Shown: piece by piece, positions 8,093 through 16,116 of the stretch
Numbering within the stretch: position 1 is the first letter of the stretch
Layout: each line of letters begins with the position of its first letter
Source of the DNA: Methanobacteriota archaeon
Lineage (GTDB): Archaea; Thermoplasmatota; Poseidoniia; Poseidoniales; Poseidoniaceae
Assembly: GCA_002731395.1 (NCBI GenBank)
Contig: PCBQ01000013.1
Span: 7,142-35,657, forward strand
Direction: 5' to 3'
DNA length: 28,516 nt
The notes under the pieces: generated by a model
What the model was told of the DNA's origin: nothing
What the model saw: the letters and a program-made list of their open reading frames with translations, nothing else
Databases searched by the model: none
Program-made: the position numbers and the translations under genes

Positions 8093-8716
8093 ACGCAACG
8101 GTTGGAGGAGGCGCCACGGCGCTTGCCCACGACGGATCTTCAGCCTGCCATCGCGTCCTGCAGTCACTTCGACCTGGCTTTGCGCCATGTGGGTCAGCCG
8201 TTGTGTTCGCCACCGGTGAGACTCGGGTCCATGACGGCCATGAATTACGATGACCGTGGTGGCGTTGCTGTGCACGGTTCGTTCGAGATCACCGCAGAGA
8301 TGGCGGACCAAGTCGCGTCGTTCGCGTGCGCGAAGCTCAACGTCATCGAACATGGCCATGGGGGCGTCGACCACGACAAGCCGGGAGCCGCTGGACTGGA
8401 CTTCGTTCGGAAGCCGGGCCACCATGGCCGCGCATTGGTGTGCGGTGAAACCTCGGGCCACACGCAGCGAACAAAGCGCACGTGGCCCGACACCCAGTTG
8501 AGTGAGCCAAGGTGAGAAGCGCCCGGGGTCCAGCCTGCACGCTCCGTCAATCCAGTGAACGACGTGGCCGCTGGCCAAGGCGAGGGCCACCCACGCCTCT
8601 GCCACAGGGCGCGCCTTCCTTCCGTGTCCACCGTCGCCCAGCAGCACGTGAACGCCCGGTTGGCGTGGACGGAATTCGGCTGCAGCATGCGAGCGAAGCG
8701 TGGGCGCAGGATGCAT
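7943..8716 (-). CDS. RecA/RadB-like protein with degenerate Walker A
   Basis: The 257-residue product reads like a RecA-superfamily core: GVHVLLGDGGHGRKA (21-35) at the Walker A position, HVVHWIDGA (51-59), an LRVARGFTAHQ segment (84-94), the Walker B strand RLVVVDAPM (112-120), a helix of RERRDLVRHL type, NATTVIVIHG (151-160), then a late strand TAGRDGRLKIRRG. The P-loop is broken: Gly-x4-Gly is followed by Arg-Lys instead of Lys-Thr/Ser, so ATP hydrolysis is doubtful. A QPTLAEW segment (217-223) fits a PCNA-interacting (PIP) pattern. The ATG at 8714-8716 has GGTGA four bases upstream, which I prefer over the open frame to 8800. The family name RadB, ImuA-like or other RecA paralogue cannot be settled by eye. 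The gene is convergent with polB and divergent from dinB. Confidence 0.72.
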   Translation of the reverse strand: MHPAPTLRSHAAAEFRPRQPGVHVLLGDGGHGRKARPVAEAWVALALASGHVVHWIDGACRLDPGRFSPWLTQLGVGPRALCSLRVARGFTAHQCAAMVARLPNEVQSSGSRLVVVDAPMAMFDDVELRARERRDLVRHLCGDLERTVHSNATTVIVIHGRHGPESHRWRTQRLTHMAQSQVEVTAGRDGRLKIRRGQAPWRLLQPLRSPHVSDHRQPTLAEWSQERLQIPTERREQRPCRSVETTDVDFEGGSKTC

Positions 8717-8720
8717 GATC

Positions 8721-8725
8721 TCACC
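8721..8725 (-). promoter_or_regulatory. Ribosome binding site of the RecA-like gene
   Basis: The minus strand reads GGTGA, then GATC, then ATG. The 4-nt spacing to the ATG at 8716 decides this start over longer upstream extensions. Confidence 0.55.
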
Positions 8726-8819
8726 GGACCTTCGCGTCCGCCCGAGAGGGTGGTGAAGCCTGCCGACGGCCCGTCGTCGGAAGTGAAGCGCAGGCCTCAA
8801 ACACCTTCGACGCGGAAGG
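8725..8819. promoter_or_regulatory. Three dyads in the RecA-like/dinB divergent region
   Basis: Between the divergent starts of the RecA-like gene and dinB lie three perfect inverted repeats, each with a 6-nt spacer: CGGAC/GTCCG at 8725-8740, CCGACG/CGTCGG at 8763-8780 and CCTTC/GAAGG at 8804-8819. Their centres are about 39-40 bp apart. The middle one is flanked by direct repeats GTGAAGC at 8753-8759 and 8783-8789. The third includes the GGAAGG that probably serves as the dinB ribosome site. They could be operator sites or RNA hairpins; short dyads also arise by chance in GC-rich DNA. Confidence 0.35.
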
Positions 8820-8825
8820 CTGGAC

Positions 8826-9986
8826 GTGGACGAAGGGGGGAAGATTCTGGTCCACTGTGACTTGGACGCGTTTTATGCGGCGGTCGAAACCCTTCACCGA
8901 GGGCTTGATCCAAACGTCCCATTGATCATCGGCGCAGACCCGAAATCCGGCCGCGGGCGAGGCATCGTCAGCACTTGCAATTATGCCGCACGCGCGTACG
9001 GTGTGCGTTCTGCCATGCCCATCAGCGAAGCATGGAGGCGTTGTCCTGCAGCACCTGCCGGACCTGCCATGTACGTGCGTGGTTCACACCGCCTCTATGC
9101 TCGTGCTTCACGCCGTGTCATGACCGTGCTCCGCGCGGTTGGCGGCCCCTTTGAGCAAGCGAGCATCGACGAAGCGTACCTCGACGTGACCGAGGCCACA
9201 GGGGCTGATTGGGACAAGGCCTTGGCCTTGTGCGAAGGTCTTCAGCGGGAGATTGTTGACGCCACAGGTCTGACGGCATCGTTCGGTCTTGGACCAACGC
9301 GGTTGTTGGCGAAAATGAGCAGCGAGGAGCGGAAGCCACAGGGGCTTTTCCGCCTCATGCCTGGGGACGCTTCGGCGTTTTTTGAGGGTCGATCTTTGCG
9401 TGAGATTCCCGGCATCGGTCCTGCGACGGCCACCACCATGCAGGAGTGGGGCGTCCAGACGGTGGACGAGGCCTACGGTCTGGGCGAGTTGGCTTTGGCT
9501 CGCATGGTTGGACCACGGTTCGCTGCTTGGTTGATGGCGGTCGTGGAAGAACGCACCAGCGATGACGTGAGCGTTTTGCGCTCGCGAAAGTCCATCGGAA
9601 AAGAGACCACCTTCGAGCGCGATCAGCACGATGAGGAGCACGTTCTTGAGCAGCTTTTGGCCTTGGTGCAGCGTGTCATGGAGCGTGCTTCCGAACTGGG
9701 CGTCGTGGGTCGGTTGTGTGAAGTCAAACTCCGCTACAAGGGCTTTGACACACGAACGCATCGCCGGTCCATACCCGTGGCCATGGACGACCCCTCCGTG
9801 TTCAAGAGCCTCGCCACGCGATTGTTCGCCACCAGCCTCGAGCGTGAACGGCCCGTTCGGTTGGTCGGCTTTCGTTTGGGTGATCTGGAAGATCCACCCA
9901 CGCGACAGGTGACGTTGGAACGGTTCAAAGCTGCCTCAAGCGAGACGGTGCATGGACGTAAGCACGGGCCGGAAGGCCTCGAGTGA
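8826..9986 (+). CDS. dinB: Y-family translesion DNA polymerase (Pol IV/Dpo4 type)
   Basis: The 386-residue enzyme starts at a GTG (8826) preceded by GGAAGG at a 6-nt spacing. The palm carries HCDLDAFYAAVE (metal ligand D12, steric-gate Tyr17) and SIDEAYLD (D115, E116), followed by the thumb with the helix-hairpin-helix IPGIGPATATTMQEWG, and a little-finger domain ending in LVGFRLGDL. This is a complete lesion-bypass polymerase of the DinB/Dpo4 family that copies past damaged bases with low fidelity. Near the C terminus RQVTLERF fits a PIP box (Q-x-x-L-x-x-F) for binding the PCNA clamp. The last 51 bp overlap the 3' end of valS on the opposite strand. The neighbouring RecA-like gene and PolB suggest a shared role in DNA damage tolerance. 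Confidence 0.95.
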   Translation: MDEGGKILVHCDLDAFYAAVETLHRGLDPNVPLIIGADPKSGRGRGIVSTCNYAARAYGVRSAMPISEAWRRCPAAPAGPAMYVRGSHRLYARASRRVMTVLRAVGGPFEQASIDEAYLDVTEATGADWDKALALCEGLQREIVDATGLTASFGLGPTRLLAKMSSEERKPQGLFRLMPGDASAFFEGRSLREIPGIGPATATTMQEWGVQTVDEAYGLGELALARMVGPRFAAWLMAVVEERTSDDVSVLRSRKSIGKETTFERDQHDEEHVLEQLLALVQRVMERASELGVVGRLCEVKLRYKGFDTRTHRRSIPVAMDDPSVFKSLATRLFATSLERERPVRLVGFRLGDLEDPPTRQVTLERFKAASSETVHGRKHGPEGLE

Positions 9987-12428
9987 CGTGGGGAGTTCCA
10001 TGCCTCCGATGGGTTGGTTCAGCGCGATGCCTTGTTCCCGTTTCGTCGACCAGACTTGGCTGTTGAAGGCGGTCAAATCACCGGTCAGTTGGCGCAATGC
10101 ATCGCCTTCGTCCTGACCTTCCCCAAATCTCTCGTCGATGTGTTCGGGGAAGGCTCGCGCGTCAACGCTCGAGGTGCCGTACACGGTGGTCGTGATGTGG
10201 TGGGTGAAGAAGGGGCACACCGGAGTGAATGCAGTCAAGGTGTCCCGAACCACACGGTGAAGCACCCAAGCCGCCGTGTTGTCATCGTCGTAAAGTCGCG
10301 TTTTGACCATCTCAAGCCAATGGCTTGGGAGAACGCCCGTCAGGAAATTCTTCAGCGCTTGCGTGGCGGTGTAGATGTCCAACGCAGCCCATGCCTCTCG
10401 CGCCGTGGCCATCACCTTGTGGTGCTCTGCCAAAATCCAACGGTCTTCGGGTTCGAGGTTTTTCGGGGCGGTTTCAAGGTCATCTGGGACGTCGAACTGA
10501 GACGCGAAGCGTGCGACGTTGTAGACTTTGGTCAGCACGCCGAAATACTTCTGTTCGATGTCCTCCGGATTGATTTGGAAGTCGTCACCCACTTGAGCAT
10601 CGCACGCTTTCCAGAGGCGGAAACATTCGCTTCCAATCTTGTTCGCCTTGAGGGCAACAGAGCCGTCGGGTCCCTTGATGCGCCAACTGCCTGTGCGGCC
10701 ACCGGCTCCACATTCGATGACGGAATCGGCATCGATGCCGTTGCCAAGAGATTTCGACATTTTTCTCCCCCATGGGTCCATGCCCAAACCGTCAATCCAG
10801 ACGTGTTTGAACGCCGGCCGATCGAGGAGAAGTGCGCTCTTCAGCATGGTGTAATACAGCCATGTGCGGACAATTTCCTTGCCTTGGGGTCGAAGGGCGG
10901 TCGGGAAGCATCGTTCGAAGCGATCGTCGTCCTCAAGCAAACCGCTCACAAAGAGGTTGGAGTTTGAAGAATCCATCCAGGTGTCGAAGACCTTCTCTTC
11001 GCCGACGACGTCGCTCAACTCAGAGGCAAGTTCGTCCCACGTGCCGAGGAAAGTCCGATCGTTTCGATCAAGGACGCGGCTGCCAGATGGGGGGTCTTGA
11101 CGCCATGGTTGGACGTAGGTCCCCTTCGGGGGCACGATGACCTTCGACCCTGAATCAGCATACCACACTGGAATCTCTGTGTGGTACCACCTTCGACGAG
11201 ATATCGGCCAATCGATGGAAATGTTGTCCATCCAGTCCAGCAGGAATTGGCGGTTGCGAGGGGGGTGAAACTCCACGTCTTCGACAAGTTCCCTCAGGCG
11301 GTCCTGCACGTGCGTCTGCCGGACGTACCATTCCTTGAGGAGGATGATCTCAACAGGGTTCTTTCCACGTTCTGAGACTGGCACCTCCTGGTCTTTCTCG
11401 ATCACAGCGGCAATCTTGCCCGATGCTTCCAAGTGCTCGATGGCGGCCTTGCGGGCCTCAATCACGGTCATTCCAGCCAGTGGGCCAGCCAACTCGGTCA
11501 TGCGGCCTTCGAGGTCGATGGCTTGGAACGGGTCCAACCCCAATTCACGGAAGACGGCCACGTCGTTTTGATCCCCAAAAGAACAAACCATCAGAACACC
11601 AGAACCAAATTCCATTTTCACCGAGGGATGGGTGCGCACTTCGATCATGGCGTCACGACCGTCTGTTGGCATGGGAAGAGCGAGGGTCTGCCCAACGAGG
11701 TCGCGGTAACGGTCATCATCGGGGTGCACAACGACGACACCGCAAGCGCAAATCATCTCAGGCCGCGTGGTCGAAATGACCACCTCCTCGCCCGTGTTGG
11801 TGTGCCATCGCACGTCAACGAGCTTGGTTTTGCGCGTGACCCGCTCAACCTCTGCATCGGCGATGGTTGTGCCTTCCACAGGGTCGTAGATGTTTGGCCT
11901 CAGGTCCTCAATCACGTCACCTTGCTCGAACAAATCGATGAAAATGGCCTGCGTCACGCTCCGGTAGTCCGGGGCATCGGTGAGGTATTCTCGATCGAAA
12001 TCACATGAGAGCCCAACGCGTTTTGCGGTGGTCCGCATGGCTTGCGTGAAGGTCTCAATCGTTGACGCGCACAGTTCAAGGAACTCCCCGCGGTCGTAGG
12101 TTCTCATTTTGCGCTTCGTGTTTTTTTCCACGGTGAATTCGATGTTGATGCCGTTGCGGTCCACGCCCCATGGAAAGTAGACTTCTTTGCCGAGCAGGCG
12201 CTGGCTTCGGGCGATGACGTCAATCATCGAATACTGTGCGACAGCCCCGATGTGCCACGTGCCTGAAGGATAGGGCGGTGGTGTGTCAATGACGAAGGGC
12301 TCGCGTTCGCTGTGCGGGTCGAAAGCATACCTTGCGTTGTATGCATCCGGGTCGCTGTAATGCGCTTCCTGAATGCGCTTCTCGAGATCGATGCTCCACC
12401 GCTTCTCGTTAAGTCGTGGGGTGGGCAT
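9936..12428 (-). CDS. valS: Valyl-tRNA synthetase
   Basis: This class I synthetase of 830 residues joins valine to tRNA-Val. It has the opening VIDTPPPYPSGTWHIGA (signature His at 59), the CP1 editing domain with STTRPEMICACGVVVVHPDDDRY, an ISRRRWYHTEIPVWY segment, the KMSKS loop (556-560) and a helical anticodon-binding domain from about 640. The lack of a long C-terminal coiled coil and the TIADAEVE segment fit archaeal ValRS. The last His of the HIGH motif is Ala here (HIGA). The Cys residues that often form a zinc site near the TIADAE segment are absent. I chose the ATG at 12426-12428 because GGTGA lies 5 nt upstream; an in-frame ATG at 12440 is the alternative. IleRS was considered and is less likely given the editing-domain sequence. 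Confidence 0.92.
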   Translation of the reverse strand: MPTPRLNEKRWSIDLEKRIQEAHYSDPDAYNARYAFDPHSEREPFVIDTPPPYPSGTWHIGAVAQYSMIDVIARSQRLLGKEVYFPWGVDRNGINIEFTVEKNTKRKMRTYDRGEFLELCASTIETFTQAMRTTAKRVGLSCDFDREYLTDAPDYRSVTQAIFIDLFEQGDVIEDLRPNIYDPVEGTTIADAEVERVTRKTKLVDVRWHTNTGEEVVISTTRPEMICACGVVVVHPDDDRYRDLVGQTLALPMPTDGRDAMIEVRTHPSVKMEFGSGVLMVCSFGDQNDVAVFRELGLDPFQAIDLEGRMTELAGPLAGMTVIEARKAAIEHLEASGKIAAVIEKDQEVPVSERGKNPVEIILLKEWYVRQTHVQDRLRELVEDVEFHPPRNRQFLLDWMDNISIDWPISRRRWYHTEIPVWYADSGSKVIVPPKGTYVQPWRQDPPSGSRVLDRNDRTFLGTWDELASELSDVVGEEKVFDTWMDSSNSNLFVSGLLEDDDRFERCFPTALRPQGKEIVRTWLYYTMLKSALLLDRPAFKHVWIDGLGMDPWGRKMSKSLGNGIDADSVIECGAGGRTGSWRIKGPDGSVALKANKIGSECFRLWKACDAQVGDDFQINPEDIEQKYFGVLTKVYNVARFASQFDVPDDLETAPKNLEPEDRWILAEHHKVMATAREAWAALDIYTATQALKNFLTGVLPSHWLEMVKTRLYDDDNTAAWVLHRVVRDTLTAFTPVCPFFTHHITTTVYGTSSVDARAFPEHIDERFGEGQDEGDALRQLTGDLTAFNSQVWSTKREQGIALNQPIGGMELPTSLEAFRPVLTSMHRLA

Positions 12429-12433
12429 CGCGG

Positions 12434-12438
12434 TCACC
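12434..12438 (-). promoter_or_regulatory. Ribosome binding site of valS
   Basis: GGTGA on the minus strand lies 5 nt before the ATG at 12428 and favours this start over the in-frame ATG at 12440. Confidence 0.45.
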
Positions 12439-12563
12439 ATGCCCAGAGGGCGTTGTTGCCTCGGGTCGCATCTCTTCAAGCCATCCCATCGCTGCGGTCT
12501 TGGCCACGAACCCACACGCACCGGCAACAGACTTTCAAACGGCGTGCACAGAGCAACAACCGG

Positions 12564-15500
12564 ATGGGCAAGGACGACGGGTCGACCGGTGGCGGTGCCG
12601 CTTCCGAGGGACGTCTCTCAGCGCTCCGTCGTGCGGGCCGTGCTTCCATGTCTCGGCGGGCCTCCGAGGTCAGCGGTGCGGTGAAGAATTTCGACGCCAA
12701 ATCTGCTGTTGATGCAATGTTGGAAGCACCCTCAAGCCTGCGTCGTGAATGGCAACGCACTGGAGCCATAGGCGCCATAACTCGGTTCCCGCTGCTGACG
12801 GTTCTGGCCTTCTTCGGCATGACCTTGTTTTTCGTGTCACACTCTGGTTTTTTGGACAACACAGGTTTTGACCAAGACCCGGACAACCCCGCACTCAACG
12901 TCAACGGTGACATGGAGGTCTACCTGCCGGACGGGTCGGATGTGAGTGCGCTTATCGCCAAGGTCGAGGAAGACTGGACCACTGACGTGATGGTCATCTA
13001 CATCGAATCGAACAAGAACAACATCACAGACCAGCGGATCCTCCAAGAAATCAGTTATGTCGAAGAGACCCTGAACCCGTACATTTCAGACTCCGAGTTG
13101 GATGACGTCATCTACATCCTCTCCCTATCGACGGTGATCAAAGAGGTCAATTCCAGTGCTCCGCGTGTCCGAACGGCCCTCATCGAAGAATTGGGGGAGT
13201 CAGCATGTCCGCCCGATACCGATGATTGTGCAAGCCGAACCGCTGCACAGGCCCTCAATGAAATCCTTGAGACGACCGACGTCGGGGCCCGAGCCATCCC
13301 GACACAGGGAACCATTGACCTCATCGTTCGTGAGATGTATGAGGACGACGGGACACCGACACCCGGATTGGACAAACTCGCGCGCAACACCAATCCGTGC
13401 ACCTTGGATGGTGGGCTTTGTGACAACGACGAGGATTCCCTCCTTGACCGTGCCGTGATGGCCATTGCGGTCACCGAAAACAAACCGGCGAAGCAAATCA
13501 TTGAGGAAACCCAAGGCCAGTTGGACGACATCTCCACCAAGAGCCGTCCCTGCTTGTACGACGAAAACGGGGATCCAAACGCTGAGGCTGGTCTTTGCAC
13601 ATGGGACGATTTGGGATTGAACATGACCTTGACGGGCCCGGTGCCCATCACCAACGCGGTGACGGAATTTTCCTTCCAACTCTTCTGGGACATCTTCCCA
13701 ATGGCCGTTGTCTTGGTGGCGCTTGGTTTGTTCATCTTCCACTGTGACTTGCTTCAAACTGGTCTGACGGGGATACGGCCTTTGCAAGGCATCAAAGTCG
13801 TCAGCATAGCGGGCCTACCGACGCTTTGCGCCGTGTTTTGGACGATGGGGATTCTTGGTTGGACCAATTTTGAGGTGACCATGACCGTCATCATCGTGGG
13901 ACCAATCCTGCTTGCACTCGGCGTCTCGTACGGCCTCCACATCACCAATCGATACGCCGAGGAGACGGGAACCAAAGAAGAGAAAATTCGCGCTGCCATG
14001 TCATCAACCGGCCGTGCAGTTTTCTTGTCTGCCGTCACCACGGTGATTGGGTTTGTTTCCCTTGTCTTCACCCCCATGGCTCCGATTCAAACCGTGGGGA
14101 TTGCCCTCTCTGGTGGCATCGTTGTCGTGTATTTCTTGACCATGTTCATGGTCCCAAACCTCACGATCTTGTTGGATCTTGAGAAACCCAAACACCCTCC
14201 TCTCTCCGCGTTCAATGTGGTGGTTGAAGTTCCTGTGCGTCGCTCGGGTTGGGTGCTGGGTGTGTTCCTCGTGTTCATTCTTGTTTCAGCAACGGTGGGC
14301 CAGGCCAACGTTGAGGAAAACATCGACCTGCTTGGAATGGCGCCAGAGGATGAACTGTCCGTCATCAAAATGAAGCAATACAGCGACGAATTCAACGCTG
14401 GACAGGTCGGTATGGTGCTGGTACATGCCAACGTAACCGGCAACATCAATGACGAAGATTCGAGCAACGACGACCCCGCTGCAATCCTAGAACAAATTGA
14501 GGTGCTCGAGACCAAAATCAATGAAGTCGACAACGCTTCTGCCGTGTCCATTGTCTTCTTGATGAAAGCAACCGGCGTGGCGGTTTCCATCACCGGTGCT
14601 CCAATCGCGGAATTCATCGATGAGACGCCAGGCATACCGGACGAAGTCAAAGACACAGCAACGGCTTTGTTGAACCAAGAGATCATCGCCGACGCATCGT
14701 TTTGGGACGTCTTGACCAACCCCTCCCAGTACAACTTGCCAGGCGACCGCCAGTCGCAGATTTTCCTGCTCAACGTGTTCTATGCGTCCATCACCGAGGA
14801 GACCTTGCAGGTGTTCATCAACGAGCACTACGACCGGACCCTTATTTTGGTCGACATGCCATTCATTCCTGTAGCGGACACGGCGGTTAGCGTTGACGAA
14901 ATCAACATACAAGCCGCAGCCTTTGCAGGTCCAAAAGGTGAATACGCAGAGGACATCACTGGCGTCGCCGCAACCGCCATCGAAGTGAACAAACTGATCG
15001 TGGACTCCCAATGGCGGTCTCTTGCCTTCGCGGTTGTGTTGACCATCATCACGCTGGCCATTGTGTTCCGCGACCTGAAATACTCCTTGCTGACCACTTC
15101 CCCCGTCATTGCCACCGTTGCCATGCAGTGGTTGGTCATGTGGCAACTTGACGTGCCTCTTTCACTGGTGACGGTGATGATCGGTTCCATCCTGGTGGGT
15201 GTTGGTGTAGATTTCTCGATTCACATTGCAAACAGAATCCGTGAACTGGGTGGGGGCATCGATGCGATTCGAACCGCTGCTGTTGGGACCGGAATGTCGC
15301 TTGCAGAGGCAGCCACCGTCACAAGTCTGGGCATGATGACCGCATACCAAATCCCAATCCCAGAAATCAAACCTTTCCTGACCGTGATCTTAATCCTGCT
15401 TTGGGTTGCTGCTGCGGGAGCGCTGGTCTTGCTCCCGGCCATTTTCGTGGCTCTCGAAAAGGCTGGCGTGACAACGGTGGGAGGACAATCTGCCCTCGCC

Positions 15501-15590
15501 ACCAAGCTTGGTCTTGGCCGCAAGCCGTCTCTCGTTGAGGACGTGGTCTACGACGCCGTAATCGTGGAGCGTTCCGGCGATGCGTGGTGA
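12564..15590 (+). CDS. RND/MMPL-family membrane protein
   Basis: The 1008-residue protein has the two-fold RND plan: a basic N-terminal cytoplasmic arm, TM1 (about 75-95), a large outside loop, a block of five TM segments (about 377-530), TM7 (about 560-580), a second outside loop, and five more TM segments (about 818-965). The segments GVSYGLHITNRYAEE and GVGVDFSIHIANRIRE are the paired GxxxDF/SSD-like elements of MMPL proteins; the Asp is present only in the second. Such proteins export lipids or other hydrophobic compounds using the proton gradient; the substrate is unknown. The first outer loop contains Cys pairs in Asp-rich settings (PPDTDDC, GLCDNDED), perhaps disulfides or calcium sites. 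I start at the ATG at 12564; the longer open frame overlaps valS and looks like shadow. A 135-bp space separates it from divergent valS, with no clear TATA box. Confidence 0.88.
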   Translation: MGKDDGSTGGGAASEGRLSALRRAGRASMSRRASEVSGAVKNFDAKSAVDAMLEAPSSLRREWQRTGAIGAITRFPLLTVLAFFGMTLFFVSHSGFLDNTGFDQDPDNPALNVNGDMEVYLPDGSDVSALIAKVEEDWTTDVMVIYIESNKNNITDQRILQEISYVEETLNPYISDSELDDVIYILSLSTVIKEVNSSAPRVRTALIEELGESACPPDTDDCASRTAAQALNEILETTDVGARAIPTQGTIDLIVREMYEDDGTPTPGLDKLARNTNPCTLDGGLCDNDEDSLLDRAVMAIAVTENKPAKQIIEETQGQLDDISTKSRPCLYDENGDPNAEAGLCTWDDLGLNMTLTGPVPITNAVTEFSFQLFWDIFPMAVVLVALGLFIFHCDLLQTGLTGIRPLQGIKVVSIAGLPTLCAVFWTMGILGWTNFEVTMTVIIVGPILLALGVSYGLHITNRYAEETGTKEEKIRAAMSSTGRAVFLSAVTTVIGFVSLVFTPMAPIQTVGIALSGGIVVVYFLTMFMVPNLTILLDLEKPKHPPLSAFNVVVEVPVRRSGWVLGVFLVFILVSATVGQANVEENIDLLGMAPEDELSVIKMKQYSDEFNAGQVGMVLVHANVTGNINDEDSSNDDPAAILEQIEVLETKINEVDNASAVSIVFLMKATGVAVSITGAPIAEFIDETPGIPDEVKDTATALLNQEIIADASFWDVLTNPSQYNLPGDRQSQIFLLNVFYASITEETLQVFINEHYDRTLILVDMPFIPVADTAVSVDEINIQAAAFAGPKGEYAEDITGVAATAIEVNKLIVDSQWRSLAFAVVLTIITLAIVFRDLKYSLLTTSPVIATVAMQWLVMWQLDVPLSLVTVMIGSILVGVGVDFSIHIANRIRELGGGIDAIRTAAVGTGMSLAEAATVTSLGMMTAYQIPIPEIKPFLTVILILLWVAAAGALVLLPAIFVALEKAGVTTVGGQSALATKLGLGRKPSLVEDVVYDAVIVERSGDAW

Positions 15591-15628
15591 AGCGAGGATT
15601 CAATGACCGTGGTGACCCCCCGTGATCC

Positions 15629-16114
15629 ATGAGGTCACTTTGGCTGATGAAGTCCGAGCCCCACGTCTATTCGTTTGAGGACCTGGTCGCTGACGGTCAG
15701 ACGCACTGGGACGGTGTGAGGAATTACCAAGCGAGGAACATGATGCGTGACCAAATGAAGGTCGGTGATCTCGTGCTCTATTACCATTCGAACACCAAAC
15801 CTCCGCATGTCGCAGGACTTGCTCGAGTCGTTCGTGAGGGCTACCCTGACCATACCGCGCTGGACCCGTCGTCGAAATATTTTGACGCGAAAGCCACCGA
15901 GGAAAATCCCCGATGGAGCATGGTCGATCTTGCCCCTGTGGCCGCTTGTCCGGACATCGTTTCCTTGGAGGTGATCAAGGAAGATCCTGCTTTTGAGGGG
16001 ATGCTTCTGATTCGCCGCGGGCAACGCTTGTCCATACAACCGGTGGAAGAGCATCACTTTCGACGTGTTCTCATGCTGGCTGGCTTCGATGTGGACGAGA
16101 TGATGGAGGCATGA
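15629..16114 (+). CDS. EVE domain protein
   Basis: The 161-residue protein opens with LWLMKSEPHVYSFEDL, matching the W-L-x-K-S-E-P start of EVE/thymocyte nuclear protein 1-like proteins, then WDGVRNYQARNMMRDQMKVGD and YYHSN, which form the fold's binding pocket. EVE domains are related to PUA and YTH domains and bind modified bases in DNA or RNA. The start at 15629 keeps the conserved WLxKSEP strand; an ATG at 15647 would cut it. It overlaps the next gene and is likely co-transcribed with it. The modified base it recognises cannot be told from the sequence. Confidence 0.9.
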   Translation: MRSLWLMKSEPHVYSFEDLVADGQTHWDGVRNYQARNMMRDQMKVGDLVLYYHSNTKPPHVAGLARVVREGYPDHTALDPSSKYFDAKATEENPRWSMVDLAPVAACPDIVSLEVIKEDPAFEGMLLIRRGQRLSIQPVEEHHFRRVLMLAGFDVDEMMEA

Positions 16115-16116
16115 AG

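Noticed and set aside
8102..8515. Plus-strand ORF of 137 codons between polB and dinB
   Set aside because: The opposite strand has a RecA-like pattern and a ribosome site, so this is its shadow.
10014..10967. Plus-strand ORF of 317 codons
   Set aside because: It is antisense to valS, which carries clear synthetase motifs throughout; the ORF has no recognisable protein character.
12312..12563. N-terminal extension of the RND-type protein
   Set aside because: It overlaps the valS coding region antisense and adds a Cys/Arg/His-rich stretch with no membrane or domain features; the ATG at 12564 gives a normal N-terminal arm.
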